39,790 nt of DNA from assembly GCA_913031285.1 (NCBI GenBank), contig CAJWEI010000029.1, forward strand, positions 1 to 39,790, in the 5' to 3' direction. Positions 25,292-33,332 of this stretch are shown here, piece after piece. Position 1 is the first letter of the stretch, and each line of letters starts with the position of its first letter. The notes below the pieces were generated by a model. It was not told the DNA's origin, made no database searches, and saw only the letters and a program-made list of their open reading frames with translations. Position numbers and translations under genes: made by a program. This DNA is from an uncultured Alphaproteobacteria bacterium. GTDB taxonomy: Bacteria > Pseudomonadota > Alphaproteobacteria > Rhodobacterales > Rhodobacteraceae.

Positions 25292-26968
25292 TCAATTCTT
25301 CAGCATCATTTCACGCATAAGAAATTTCTGTGGCTTTCCTGTCACTGTTAATGGCACTTCATCGACAAGTAAAACTTCTGACGGAACTTTATAGTAAGCA
25401 AGCTCATTGCGACAAATCTCTTGGATCTCATCAGTCGTGATAGTTGACCCTTTTTCTGGAATAACCCAAGCAACAAGTTTTTCGCCAAACTTGGGATCTG
25501 GAATTCCAAATACGTGGGCTTCTAAAATTCCAGTCTTACCAGTCAAAAAACCCTCAAGTTCAGCAGGATAGATATTTTCACCACCTCTAATAACCATATC
25601 TTTTTTCCGGCCAACAATTTTGCAAAAACCTTGACTATCAATTGTAGCAAGGTCACCTGACGTCATCCACCCATTTTTTATCGTTTCTGTTTTAGCATCA
25701 TCGTCTTCCCAATAACCTTTCATGACCAGATAGCCTTTTACCCATAATTCTCCTGTTTCTCCAACAGGTAATATCTGTCCATCCTTACCAATAATTTTGA
25801 CTTCGCAATGCGGTTGGATACGCCCAACTGTGCTAACCCGAATATTTATTGGATCATCCACATCCGACTGAAACGAAACTGGACTAGTTTCCGTCATACC
25901 GTAGGCTATGGTTATTTGCGGACAGGCAAAATCCATAAGAACTCGCCTCATCAAGGGTTCTGGACACTGAGAGCCTGCCATTATTCCAGTACGCAAAGAC
26001 TTTATCTTTTGCCCCTTGAATTCAGGTGATTCAAGCATCGCAGAAAACATTGTTGGCACCCCGTGTACCGCAGTGCAGTTTTCGGCTCTCAGCACTGCTA
26101 GAGTAGTCTCGGCATCAAAGCCTTCGCTGGGAAATACCATTGTCGCTCCAACAGAAGAACAGGCTAAAGTGCCCATTACCATTCCAAAACAATGATAAAG
26201 TGGTACCGGGATACATAAGCGATCAGCTCTATTGAGCTTCATAGTCTTGGCACAAAAAATTGCATTATTAATAATATTTTTGTGCGTCAGCGTTGCACCT
26301 TTTGGCGATCCTGTAGTACCAGAAGTAAATTGGATGTTAATTGGTTCATCAGGATTAAGTCCGCTCGAAATTGCATTCAGCCGTTCGCGGTACCCAGCAG
26401 TTCCCCTGACCGCAACTTCTTGAAAGGCATATGCACCAGCCATTGGCTCAGAAGATATTTGTACTAGGATCCTAAGTGATGGCAGTTTTTTAAGTTTTAA
26501 GCTGCCGGCCCGCTGTGTCGATAATTCCGGACTTAGGGCTTTTATCATCTCAGCATATGAAGACTTTTTATACTGCGTAGCAAAAATTAGACACTTTAAA
26601 TCGACTTTGTTGATACAATATTCTAGCTCCGATTGTTTATAGGCAGGATTAATATTTACGAGGATAAGTCCAAGCCTAGCTGTCGCAATCTGTGCAATAA
26701 TCCATTCCGCTCGATTGGGCGACCAAATCCCTACCCTATCACCTTTATAGAGACCGAGCGCCAGCAATCCAGCAGCAAACTCTTCACATTTGTCAATTAG
26801 CTCTGCATAAGTCCATCGTATATTAAATTGTGAAAAAACAGCAGCTTCCTCATCGCCAAACTTCCCTACAATTTCGTCAAAAAAAGCAGGAATAGTAATG
26901 TTGCGTAAAGGTATTTTCGAATTACCAATTACGTGGCTCAGCCCATCTGTGGGAGCTACTTTTTCCAT
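25292..26968 (-). CDS. AMP-forming acyl-CoA synthetase, last gene of the amide operon
   Basis: A 558-residue ANL-superfamily ligase with FTSGTTGSPKGATLTHKN, a YGMTETSPVSF motif, the hinge GRKKDMVIRGGENIYPAELE and the C-terminal catalytic lysine in TVTGKPQKFLMRE. It resembles medium/short-chain fatty acyl-CoA ligases. It begins 16 bases after the ATPase-amidase fusion on the same strand, so it is very probably in the same transcript. That suggests a simple order of events: the amidase releases a carboxylic acid from an imported amide and this ligase turns the acid into a CoA thioester for degradation. The identity of the acid cannot be read from the sequence. No terminator was evident beyond its end. 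Confidence 0.88.
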   Translation of the reverse strand: MEKVAPTDGLSHVIGNSKIPLRNITIPAFFDEIVGKFGDEEAAVFSQFNIRWTYAELIDKCEEFAAGLLALGLYKGDRVGIWSPNRAEWIIAQIATARLGLILVNINPAYKQSELEYCINKVDLKCLIFATQYKKSSYAEMIKALSPELSTQRAGSLKLKKLPSLRILVQISSEPMAGAYAFQEVAVRGTAGYRERLNAISSGLNPDEPINIQFTSGTTGSPKGATLTHKNIINNAIFCAKTMKLNRADRLCIPVPLYHCFGMVMGTLACSSVGATMVFPSEGFDAETTLAVLRAENCTAVHGVPTMFSAMLESPEFKGQKIKSLRTGIMAGSQCPEPLMRRVLMDFACPQITIAYGMTETSPVSFQSDVDDPINIRVSTVGRIQPHCEVKIIGKDGQILPVGETGELWVKGYLVMKGYWEDDDAKTETIKNGWMTSGDLATIDSQGFCKIVGRKKDMVIRGGENIYPAELEGFLTGKTGILEAHVFGIPDPKFGEKLVAWVIPEKGSTITTDEIQEICRNELAYYKVPSEVLLVDEVPLTVTGKPQKFLMREMMLKN

Positions 26969-26984
26969 AAAATATGCCCTTCAC

Positions 26985-29345
26985 TTAAAGTTTTTTCCAG
27001 TCCGAACTCGTCTCGAAAGCTCCTGCTGCTCGATAAATTGTGCTTTCCTCATATCTACGGCCAATAAGCATCATACCAATCGGAAGCCCTTTGGACATTC
27101 CACAAGGAAGAGACATTGCGGGATGCCCAGTAACGTCGAAAGGTGCAGTATTTACGAGCATTTCAAATGCTCTTTGAGTCCATATGGCTAAGCCTTCAGA
27201 ACGTTTGGGAATAGGTGTGGCTTTCATCGGTGTGGTGGGCATCAAAAGTAAATCATACGAAGAAAGCACTTTATTGTACTCCTCACGTAACTGTCTGGCG
27301 AGGTTCTGTGCTTTAGCATAATAATGGCCTCTATGATGCTTCAAAAAATACTGCCCAACAAACATAGTAATTTTTAAAGTGTCTGATAATTCGTCAGCGC
27401 GATTGCGCCAATTGGAATGATAATCAAGTAAGGAAGTGGTATATAGGCCTTCCCAGCCTGTGCCCATACCATTTCCATGCATCATCTGATTAGTTGCACC
27501 TTCACTCGCTATTGGCGTCCAGATGGGCAACCCCTTGAGATGCCAGGGCACTGAAATGTCATCAACTGTGGCGCCACACTCTCTCAGTATTTGCCCAGCA
27601 GCTCTAACTTTCTGATCCACATCTGTCTCACTATTTTCGTGACCAAATCCCTCTTTTACTACGCCAATCTTTAACCCTGAGACGCCAGATCTAACTGCTT
27701 GGCTATAATGGTCGGTAACTACATCATATTGGCGAGGGTCAAGCCCGTCCGGTCCTGCGATGACCTCGAGCATAAGGGCATTGTCTGCTACATTAGCAGT
27801 CATTGGCCCAGTATGGTCGATCGTGGATTCGATAGGCATGATGCCAGTATAAGGTACAAGACCATGCGTGGGTTTCATACCATAGCAACCAGAATAAGAT
27901 GCCGGCATTCGAATTGATCCACCTTGATCACCACCGATTGCTAAATCTACATATTCTCCAGCAACTAGTGCTGCAGAGCCCGACGACGAACCTCCGGCTG
28001 AATACCCCATTTTGAAAGGATTATGAACCGGGCCGGTCGCGTTGGTATGACTGCCACCAGAAAAGCAATAATATTCACAATGTGCTTTACCCGTAATCGT
28101 AGCACCAGCATCCAAAAGCCTTGTTACAACGGTTGCATCTACGTCCGGAGTGTATCCTTTAAGCGTGGATGCACCATTCATCATAGGTACACCAGCGAGA
28201 CAAACATTATCTTTCAAAGCAACTGTTTTTCCAAGCAGTGGTCCTTTAGGCGCACCGCGCACTTCTGTTTTAATATACCAAGCATTTAAAGGATTTTCCT
28301 CTTCGCTTGGTCGGCTACCACTTGTGCGGGGATAAAGGACAGGAGGCAGGTAATCCGGCATACCATCAATAATGTCATAAGCATCCAGAGATCCTTGCAT
28401 ATTATCATGAAATTCTTGGATTTGTGTGTCCGATAAATTCATTCCTAGCTCAAGAGTAATTGCCTTTAGCTGTGCAAATGTCGGTCGCTGTACGGTCATT
28501 TTGTGCATCCTCTCGGTTAAGTATGACGCTTGATAAGTCAGATTCTCGATTTTCTTTTTATCAGATACCGATTTTGTCGATAACTTTGTAAGTGGGGCGT
28601 TGGCTATTTTAGAAGTTTTTGAAATTGATCTTGAACTACCAAATCCTGAAAATTCCTTTAAAAATTCATGCCCTTGACCAGCTTTTGTATCAACTTCTCT
28701 GACAAAAGTACCCTTTTCCATAATTTTAATACGCTGAGACAGTTCAGTAATGAACTCAATATTTTGTTCCACAAGAATAACTGCCAAGCCATTTTTGCGG
28801 TTAAGGTTCAATAATATTTCGCCTATTTCATCTACAATTGATGGCTGAATGCCTTCAGTCGGTTCATCTAGTAAAATGAGATCAGGTTCGGAAACCAAAC
28901 ATCTGGCCAGGGCAAGAATTTGCTGTTCCCCACCTGACAATGTTCCACCGGATCGTTCAAGCAAACTTTCTAAACGTGGAAAATCAAGTAAGGAATTTCG
29001 AATAGCATCGTCTTCATCAATACCGTGCCCAACCACTCCCATCCTCAAATTATCAATCACGCTTAAATTTGGAAAGATACCCCTTCCTTGCGGTACGTAT
29101 CCCAACCCATATTGCGCCCGGGAACCAGGTGTTAAGCGCGTAATGTCTTGGCCAGAATATAAAATACTACCAGCAGAGGAAGATAGTATACCCATTATGG
29201 TCTTCAGAAGTGTGGATTTTCCCATGCCATTATTGCCAAGAATTCCTAAGATTTCTTTCTCTGCAACATTGAGCTCAACGCCATGTAAGACAGGAATTTT
29301 TCCATAACCTGCGGACATGCCTTTTACCTCTAGTAACGCCGTCAT
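26985..29345 (-). CDS. Fusion of LivF-type ABC ATPase and amidase-signature hydrolase
   Basis: One open frame of 786 codons joins two enzymes. Residues 1 to about 235 are a complete LivF/UrtE-type ATPase: Walker A GNNGMGKSTL, GYVPQGRGIFPNLSV, signature LSGGEQQ, Walker B LILLDEPTEGIQP and switch His replaced as usual by Gln in VEQNIEF. A polar linker of about 45 residues (SISKTSKIANAPLTKLSTK) follows. Residues 283-786 are a full-length amidase, close to nitrile-hydratase-associated amidases, with the Lys-Ser-Ser triad at about Lys378 (VALKDN), Ser453 (AGGSSSGS) and Ser477 (GGDQGGSIRMPAS). An ATG at 28499 (Met283) has GAGAGG 9 bases upstream and could yield free amidase. The start overlaps the LivG-type gene (ATGA). 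The likely role is to couple amide import to hydrolysis. Confidence 0.9.
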   Translation of the reverse strand: MTALLEVKGMSAGYGKIPVLHGVELNVAEKEILGILGNNGMGKSTLLKTIMGILSSSAGSILYSGQDITRLTPGSRAQYGLGYVPQGRGIFPNLSVIDNLRMGVVGHGIDEDDAIRNSLLDFPRLESLLERSGGTLSGGEQQILALARCLVSEPDLILLDEPTEGIQPSIVDEIGEILLNLNRKNGLAVILVEQNIEFITELSQRIKIMEKGTFVREVDTKAGQGHEFLKEFSGFGSSRSISKTSKIANAPLTKLSTKSVSDKKKIENLTYQASYLTERMHKMTVQRPTFAQLKAITLELGMNLSDTQIQEFHDNMQGSLDAYDIIDGMPDYLPPVLYPRTSGSRPSEEENPLNAWYIKTEVRGAPKGPLLGKTVALKDNVCLAGVPMMNGASTLKGYTPDVDATVVTRLLDAGATITGKAHCEYYCFSGGSHTNATGPVHNPFKMGYSAGGSSSGSAALVAGEYVDLAIGGDQGGSIRMPASYSGCYGMKPTHGLVPYTGIMPIESTIDHTGPMTANVADNALMLEVIAGPDGLDPRQYDVVTDHYSQAVRSGVSGLKIGVVKEGFGHENSETDVDQKVRAAGQILRECGATVDDISVPWHLKGLPIWTPIASEGATNQMMHGNGMGTGWEGLYTTSLLDYHSNWRNRADELSDTLKITMFVGQYFLKHHRGHYYAKAQNLARQLREEYNKVLSSYDLLLMPTTPMKATPIPKRSEGLAIWTQRAFEMLVNTAPFDVTGHPAMSLPCGMSKGLPIGMMLIGRRYEESTIYRAAGAFETSSDWKKL
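28497..28515 (-). promoter_or_regulatory. Candidate internal ribosome binding site and ATG for free amidase
   Basis: On the minus strand GAGAGG is followed after 9 bases (ATGCACAAA) by ATG, in frame at codon 283, just where stand-alone amidases begin (MTVQRPTF). The resulting protein would be 504 residues, the usual length for that family. No reporter or peptide evidence is available. Confidence 0.45.
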
Positions 29346-30064
29346 GTTTTGTGCCCTAAATATATTTCCCTAGCTCTAGGATCTGCAGAAATGACATCCA
29401 TAGTATCTTCCATAAAGATTGCTCCTTGATGAAAAAGAGTCACAATATTGCTTATGGCACGGATGAAATTCATATCATGTTCTACGACAATTAAAGCCGA
29501 CGTTTGATTGATGTCTTTTATCAGCTCTGCAGTTTTGTAGGTTTCTTCTTCGGTCATTCCTGCAGCAGGTTCATCCAGTAGGACTAACCAGGGTTCGGCC
29601 GCTACTACCATCCCAAGTTCAACTCTTTGGCGTTGTCCGTGAGCCAAGCTACCTACCACGGATAACCTTATATCGCCCAATTCAAGTCTTTCGATTGTTT
29701 CTTTGACCAAAACCGAAGCCCGTTTATCTGCATGCCAACGACTCGCTGACAGCCAGAGATTTTCTTGCGTCGAAAGCCCATCAAAAAGATTTGGAACTTG
29801 GGTCTTTATCCCGACACCCAGACCTGCAACATCATGAGGCTCTCTGCCGGTCATTGTAATATCACGTATTATCACGTCGCCTGAAGTTGGTACCAATTGG
29901 CCCGTAAGGCACTTAAAAAATGTTGATTTACCAGCGCCGTTCGGTCCTATCAAACAGCGAAGTTCGTTTTCCCTAAGTTGAAAATCAACATTATCAACAG
30001 CCCTTACTCCTCCAAAATGCATTGATAGGTTTCTTGTTTCAAGGACGACTTCTCGTTTCAGCAT
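29342..30064 (-). CDS. ABC transporter ATP-binding protein, LivG/UrtD type
   Basis: A 240-residue ATPase with Walker A GPNGAGKSTFF, Walker B WLVLLDEPAAGMTEEET and switch His in VVEHDMNFI. The signature motif reads LAHGQRQRVELGMV instead of LSGGQ. This S/A-H-G-Q form is a hallmark of UrtD-like ATPases of urea and short-chain amide importers, separating it from leucine/isoleucine LivG. It works with the LivF-type half of the fusion protein as an ATPase heterodimer. Its end overlaps the fusion start by 4 bases, and it begins 15 bases after the LivM-type gene. Confidence 0.9.
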   Translation of the reverse strand: MLKREVVLETRNLSMHFGGVRAVDNVDFQLRENELRCLIGPNGAGKSTFFKCLTGQLVPTSGDVIIRDITMTGREPHDVAGLGVGIKTQVPNLFDGLSTQENLWLSASRWHADKRASVLVKETIERLELGDIRLSVVGSLAHGQRQRVELGMVVAAEPWLVLLDEPAAGMTEEETYKTAELIKDINQTSALIVVEHDMNFIRAISNIVTLFHQGAIFMEDTMDVISADPRAREIYLGHKT

Positions 30065-30079
30065 AATCCATATTTCCTA

Positions 30080-31123
30080 TCAGGCTGAGCGATGTTTACG
30101 CATTTTAATTCTGTGTTCTTTTAAGCGTGAATACCTTTTCGCCCGGCGCTTTTCGAATAATTTGGAAAATGTTGGCACAACTCCGTTCGGAACAAGTAAC
30201 ACAAAAACAACGAGAATACTTCCTAAAACAAGGTTCGCGTTTAGAAGTTGTTGGCTACCAAGGGAAGCCGTTAAAAAGTATAATACAAAGGTCGCTAATA
30301 CCGGACCAATTAGAGTGGCTCTCCCTCCAACAATAACCCAAATAATCGCAAGAGCAGACTGTCCCAAACTAAAAACGTCGGGAGTGACACGCGTTACGCC
30401 AACACAAAACAAGACCCCCCCCAGGCCTGCAATACCAGCGCTTATGCCGAATATACCAATTTTATATAGCCGCGTATCATAACCTAATAACGAGGTTCTA
30501 ACTTCGTTTTCCCTAATAGAAATACAAACTCGACCAAATTTTGTTGTAATAAGCCAGCCAGAAAAAACATAGGCCACAATTAGGAAAGCCATAGACACAT
30601 AAAAAGTCTGCATCGGGAAAAGCATCGCGGATGCATTTCCAGGCATATTCAAAGGCGGAGATCCAGTGCCATTAAAACCACCCAACAGTGCAGAACCTAT
30701 CTTATATTCTGGCCCAGATGTCCGCCGCATCAGAGAATATAAGATAAGAGAAACTGTCAGCGTTATAACTGCTAAATATACGTCTGAGACTCTCCCAAAA
30801 AAAACAAAATAGCCCAAAATTATTGCAAATGCCGCCGCTACGAAGATTGCAACAAAAATGGCGCCAGTGGACCCACCAAAATTAACTGCAGCAACCGAAT
30901 AAGCATATGCTCCTATTCCAAAAAACGCACTTTGACCAAAACAAAGCACCCCGCCGAAACCCCAAACAAGAGCCAAACTTAGGGTAAGAATGGAGAGTCC
31001 AATTACCTGAGTTAAAGTTATAATTGTAAAAAATTGGAATATGCTAGGTGCCAATAATGTGAAAATTATAGCGAGGCCTGCCGTCACAAGAGTTCCATTA
31101 AATGTACCATATAAGCGCATCAT
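30080..31123 (-). CDS. Branched-chain amino acid/urea-type ABC permease, LivM/UrtC type
   Basis: A 347-residue membrane protein with roughly ten hydrophobic segments, and the family patterns SLALVWGFGGVLCFGQSAFFGIGAYAY near the N-terminus and IRENEVRTSLLGYDTRLYKIGIFGISAGIAGLGG in the ATPase-contact region. GQSAFFG is the typical LivM/UrtC motif. It ends with a basic tail (KRRAKRYSRLKEHRIKMRKHR), probably cytoplasmic. Two Met codons start the frame; it overlaps the LivH-type gene by 4 bases, a sign of coupling. It forms the channel together with that protein. Confidence 0.9.
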   Translation of the reverse strand: MMRLYGTFNGTLVTAGLAIIFTLLAPSIFQFFTIITLTQVIGLSILTLSLALVWGFGGVLCFGQSAFFGIGAYAYSVAAVNFGGSTGAIFVAIFVAAAFAIILGYFVFFGRVSDVYLAVITLTVSLILYSLMRRTSGPEYKIGSALLGGFNGTGSPPLNMPGNASAMLFPMQTFYVSMAFLIVAYVFSGWLITTKFGRVCISIRENEVRTSLLGYDTRLYKIGIFGISAGIAGLGGVLFCVGVTRVTPDVFSLGQSALAIIWVIVGGRATLIGPVLATFVLYFLTASLGSQQLLNANLVLGSILVVFVLLVPNGVVPTFSKLFEKRRAKRYSRLKEHRIKMRKHRSA

Positions 31124-31989
31124 TGGCTCTTTCTAAAAAAACGACCAGTAATGCCTGTTGGCATGAGCCTCAATAAAATAATAGCAGTGAAGAGAAGGGC
31201 AACCTCCCCAAATGTTGGTCCTGTGACGTAAGATATTACGCCATTGACACCCCCCAAAAGAATTGAGGCAGAGGTTGTTCCTGCAAGTATTGCTACCCCT
31301 CCGGAGATAACTGTTATAAAAGCTTTAGCAATGTAAATAACTCCAATATTTGGTAAAACACCAGTCATGGGTGCCAGCAGGCCACCAGCCAGCCCTGAAA
31401 CGGCTGCGCCCAGAGAAAATGTAAGCATGTAAATGCGAGATGTTGATATCCCAAGGCAGGCTGCCATATCTGCATTCTGCATTGTCGCCCTCGCTACCAA
31501 ACCCAGCGAAGTTAATCTTAATGTGAGATATACTAATATTAAAAGAGCAATAACCACAAGGATTAGAAACAGCTCATAGCCTGAAGAGGTATATTCCCCT
31601 ATTTTCACAACGCCCAAAGGTGGTGAAATAACGGTTGTTGTAGACGCGCCAAAAATTGAGGTAATTATACCAATAAACAGTAGTGAAAGACCCCAAGTTG
31701 CCAAAAGGGTGTCAATCATCCTTCCGTATAGCCATTGAATCAAACATCGCTCTACAATCAGACCGATAATCCCCACAACGAGAGGCGCCAGAACCAACAT
31801 GGCAAACCAAATGTTAACACCGTTGTTAGTGGCGACAACAACTGTATACCCGCCAAGCATCAAGAATTCACCATGGGCCAAATTAATAACCCGCATCATG
31901 CCAAATACGATTGCAAGGCCTAAGCTGATCAATGCCAGATTTGCCACTCCATAAATAATTTGAAGTGCAAGAGAAAAAAACAGGTCCAT
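31120..31989 (-). CDS. Branched-chain amino acid/urea-type ABC permease, LivH/UrtB type
   Basis: A 289-residue permease with the LivH pattern GLAIVFGMMRVINLAHGEFLMLGGY, the WGLSLLFIGI helix and a C-terminal TGPTFGEVALLFTAIILLRLMPTGITG. The longest frame begins with TTG at 31992, but the next codon, ATG at 31989, is preferred. The ribosome site GGAG lies in a small hairpin (see 31991-32006). It follows the binding-protein gene after a 14-bp hairpin. Confidence 0.9.
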   Translation of the reverse strand: MDLFFSLALQIIYGVANLALISLGLAIVFGMMRVINLAHGEFLMLGGYTVVVATNNGVNIWFAMLVLAPLVVGIIGLIVERCLIQWLYGRMIDTLLATWGLSLLFIGIITSIFGASTTTVISPPLGVVKIGEYTSSGYELFLILVVIALLILVYLTLRLTSLGLVARATMQNADMAACLGISTSRIYMLTFSLGAAVSGLAGGLLAPMTGVLPNIGVIYIAKAFITVISGGVAILAGTTSASILLGGVNGVISYVTGPTFGEVALLFTAIILLRLMPTGITGRFFRKSQ

Positions 31990-31990
31990 C

Positions 31991-32006
31991 AATAGCTCCA
32001 GCTATT
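31991..32006 (-). promoter_or_regulatory. Small hairpin covering the livH-type ribosome binding site
   Basis: AATAGCT (31991-31997) and AGCTATT (32000-32006) are perfect inverted copies around a 2-base loop. The GGAG ribosome site of the LivH-type gene is in the loop and right arm, so translation of this gene may be damped unless ribosomes open it. Confidence 0.35.
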
Positions 32007-32036
32007 AAGGTCGATGCGTCATCGCATCGACCTTAA
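32005..32036 (-). terminator. 14-bp hairpin between binding protein and permease genes
   Basis: TTAAGGTCGATGCG (32005-32018) and CGCATCGACCTTAA (32023-32036) form a perfect stem with a 4-base loop directly after the binding-protein gene on the minus strand. There is no U-run, so it is more likely an mRNA-stabilising or partial-termination element that raises binding protein over permease levels. Confidence 0.55.
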
Positions 32037-32043
32037 GCAAAAT

Positions 32044-33300
32044 TTAAATGTCTATTCCAGCTGCTTTCAAACCATTTTCAAATTTGAAAACACTCTGATC
32101 AGGGTTTGCCACAAGGTCGCACACCATGAGTGTGTCAGTTGGTGGTTGGCTTACATAAGACTCAATAATGTTGAACGATTGGTTCTTAAGTTCAGCAAGA
32201 TAAACATTTTGATTAAGATGGTTTGTCTTAGGCTCGATGTCCACTCGTCCGGAAGGACCATCGTAGGCGACACCGGATCGCAATGCTTCAATCACGGGCA
32301 TTCTATCTGCGGTGCCAGCAGCCTTTACAGCTTCCGCCCAGATGTAGGCCGCTTCGTAAGAACGAGCCGCAAGTTCATTTAACGCTGGAGCATCAGCGCC
32401 CATGCGGGCCTTGAAGCGTGCAACAAAATCTCGGTTTGCGTCACTATCAATTTCCTCGAAGTAGGAATAGGCACAGATCATTCCATCGCCTTCTTCAGCA
32501 GAAATCAGTTTATGTTCATTGCCCACTCCAAACGTGGTTGAAGCAACGGGTACTGATTTGTTCATCCCCGCCGCAGCGTATTGGCGATAGAAAGAAACAT
32601 GAGCTCCACCTACCAATGCAGACATAACCATGTCCGCACCCGAAGATTGGATTTTCTTAATGGTTGGCCCAAAGTTAGTTACGTCAAGAGGAAAGAATTC
32701 CACTTCAATTGGATCCCCGCCATTGTCTCGAACATATTTTTGTACCCACTGCGCCGTTATGTGCCCGTAGTTATAATCAGCGGCAACAATATAAACTTTT
32801 TTACCCCACTTTTTCATGGTGTACGGAACAAGTTTCTCGACGGTTTGCGCAGGTGTGGAACCCGTACAAAAGTTGTTCATATCGCAAACGCCACCCTCAT
32901 ACAGTGTGTTATAAAAATATAGGGTTTCATACCTCGCCAAAGTTGGCCTTATGGCTTCACGGCTTGCCGAAGTAATTCCTGCATGGACCACGTCAGCCTT
33001 GTCCCCTGCAGCTGCCTGGGTTGCAAATTGTGTATAAAACTGGATCGAGGATTGCGGGTCATAAACCTTGAGCTCAATCTCACGGCCCAACAGCCCCCCA
33101 GCCTCATTCATCTCATCTATTGCCATCCTAGTAGCATCCACCATCGGAGCTCCATAAATGTCTAAACCACCTGATTGATCCAGAATTGAAACAAATTTTA
33201 TTGGCCCATGGCTGGCGGCAAAAGCCGAATTTATCAGAGCCGGCGCTGCAAGTGTTACTCCAGCTGTACTACGCAAGAAACTTCTACGACTTATAGACAT
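32044..33300 (-). CDS. ABC transporter substrate-binding protein, urea/amide (UrtA/AmiC-like) type, Tat-exported
   Basis: A 418-residue binding protein of the Leu/Ile/Val-BP fold. The N-terminus MSISRRSFLRSTAG with AFAASHG near residue 28 is a Tat signal. The mature part has FVSILDQSGGLDIYGAPMVDATRMAIDEMN, a FYNTLYEGGVCD ligand-pocket segment and IVAADYNYGHITAQWVQ, which place it in the UrtA/FmdD/AmiC-like branch for urea and amides. A longer frame starts at 33333 overlapping the flotillin stop (TAATG), but GGAAGGA sits about 7 bases before the ATG at 33300 and this start puts the twin arginine at positions 5-6. It precedes both permease genes and is homologous in pattern to the cytosolic AmiC-like sensor at 35179, implying a shared ligand. 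Confidence 0.9.
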   Translation of the reverse strand: MSISRRSFLRSTAGVTLAAPALINSAFAASHGPIKFVSILDQSGGLDIYGAPMVDATRMAIDEMNEAGGLLGREIELKVYDPQSSIQFYTQFATQAAAGDKADVVHAGITSASREAIRPTLARYETLYFYNTLYEGGVCDMNNFCTGSTPAQTVEKLVPYTMKKWGKKVYIVAADYNYGHITAQWVQKYVRDNGGDPIEVEFFPLDVTNFGPTIKKIQSSGADMVMSALVGGAHVSFYRQYAAAGMNKSVPVASTTFGVGNEHKLISAEEGDGMICAYSYFEEIDSDANRDFVARFKARMGADAPALNELAARSYEAAYIWAEAVKAAGTADRMPVIEALRSGVAYDGPSGRVDIEPKTNHLNQNVYLAELKNQSFNIIESYVSQPPTDTLMVCDLVANPDQSVFKFENGLKAAGIDI

Positions 33301-33332
33301 TTTATTTTCCTTCCCATTTTTTGGATTTCTCA

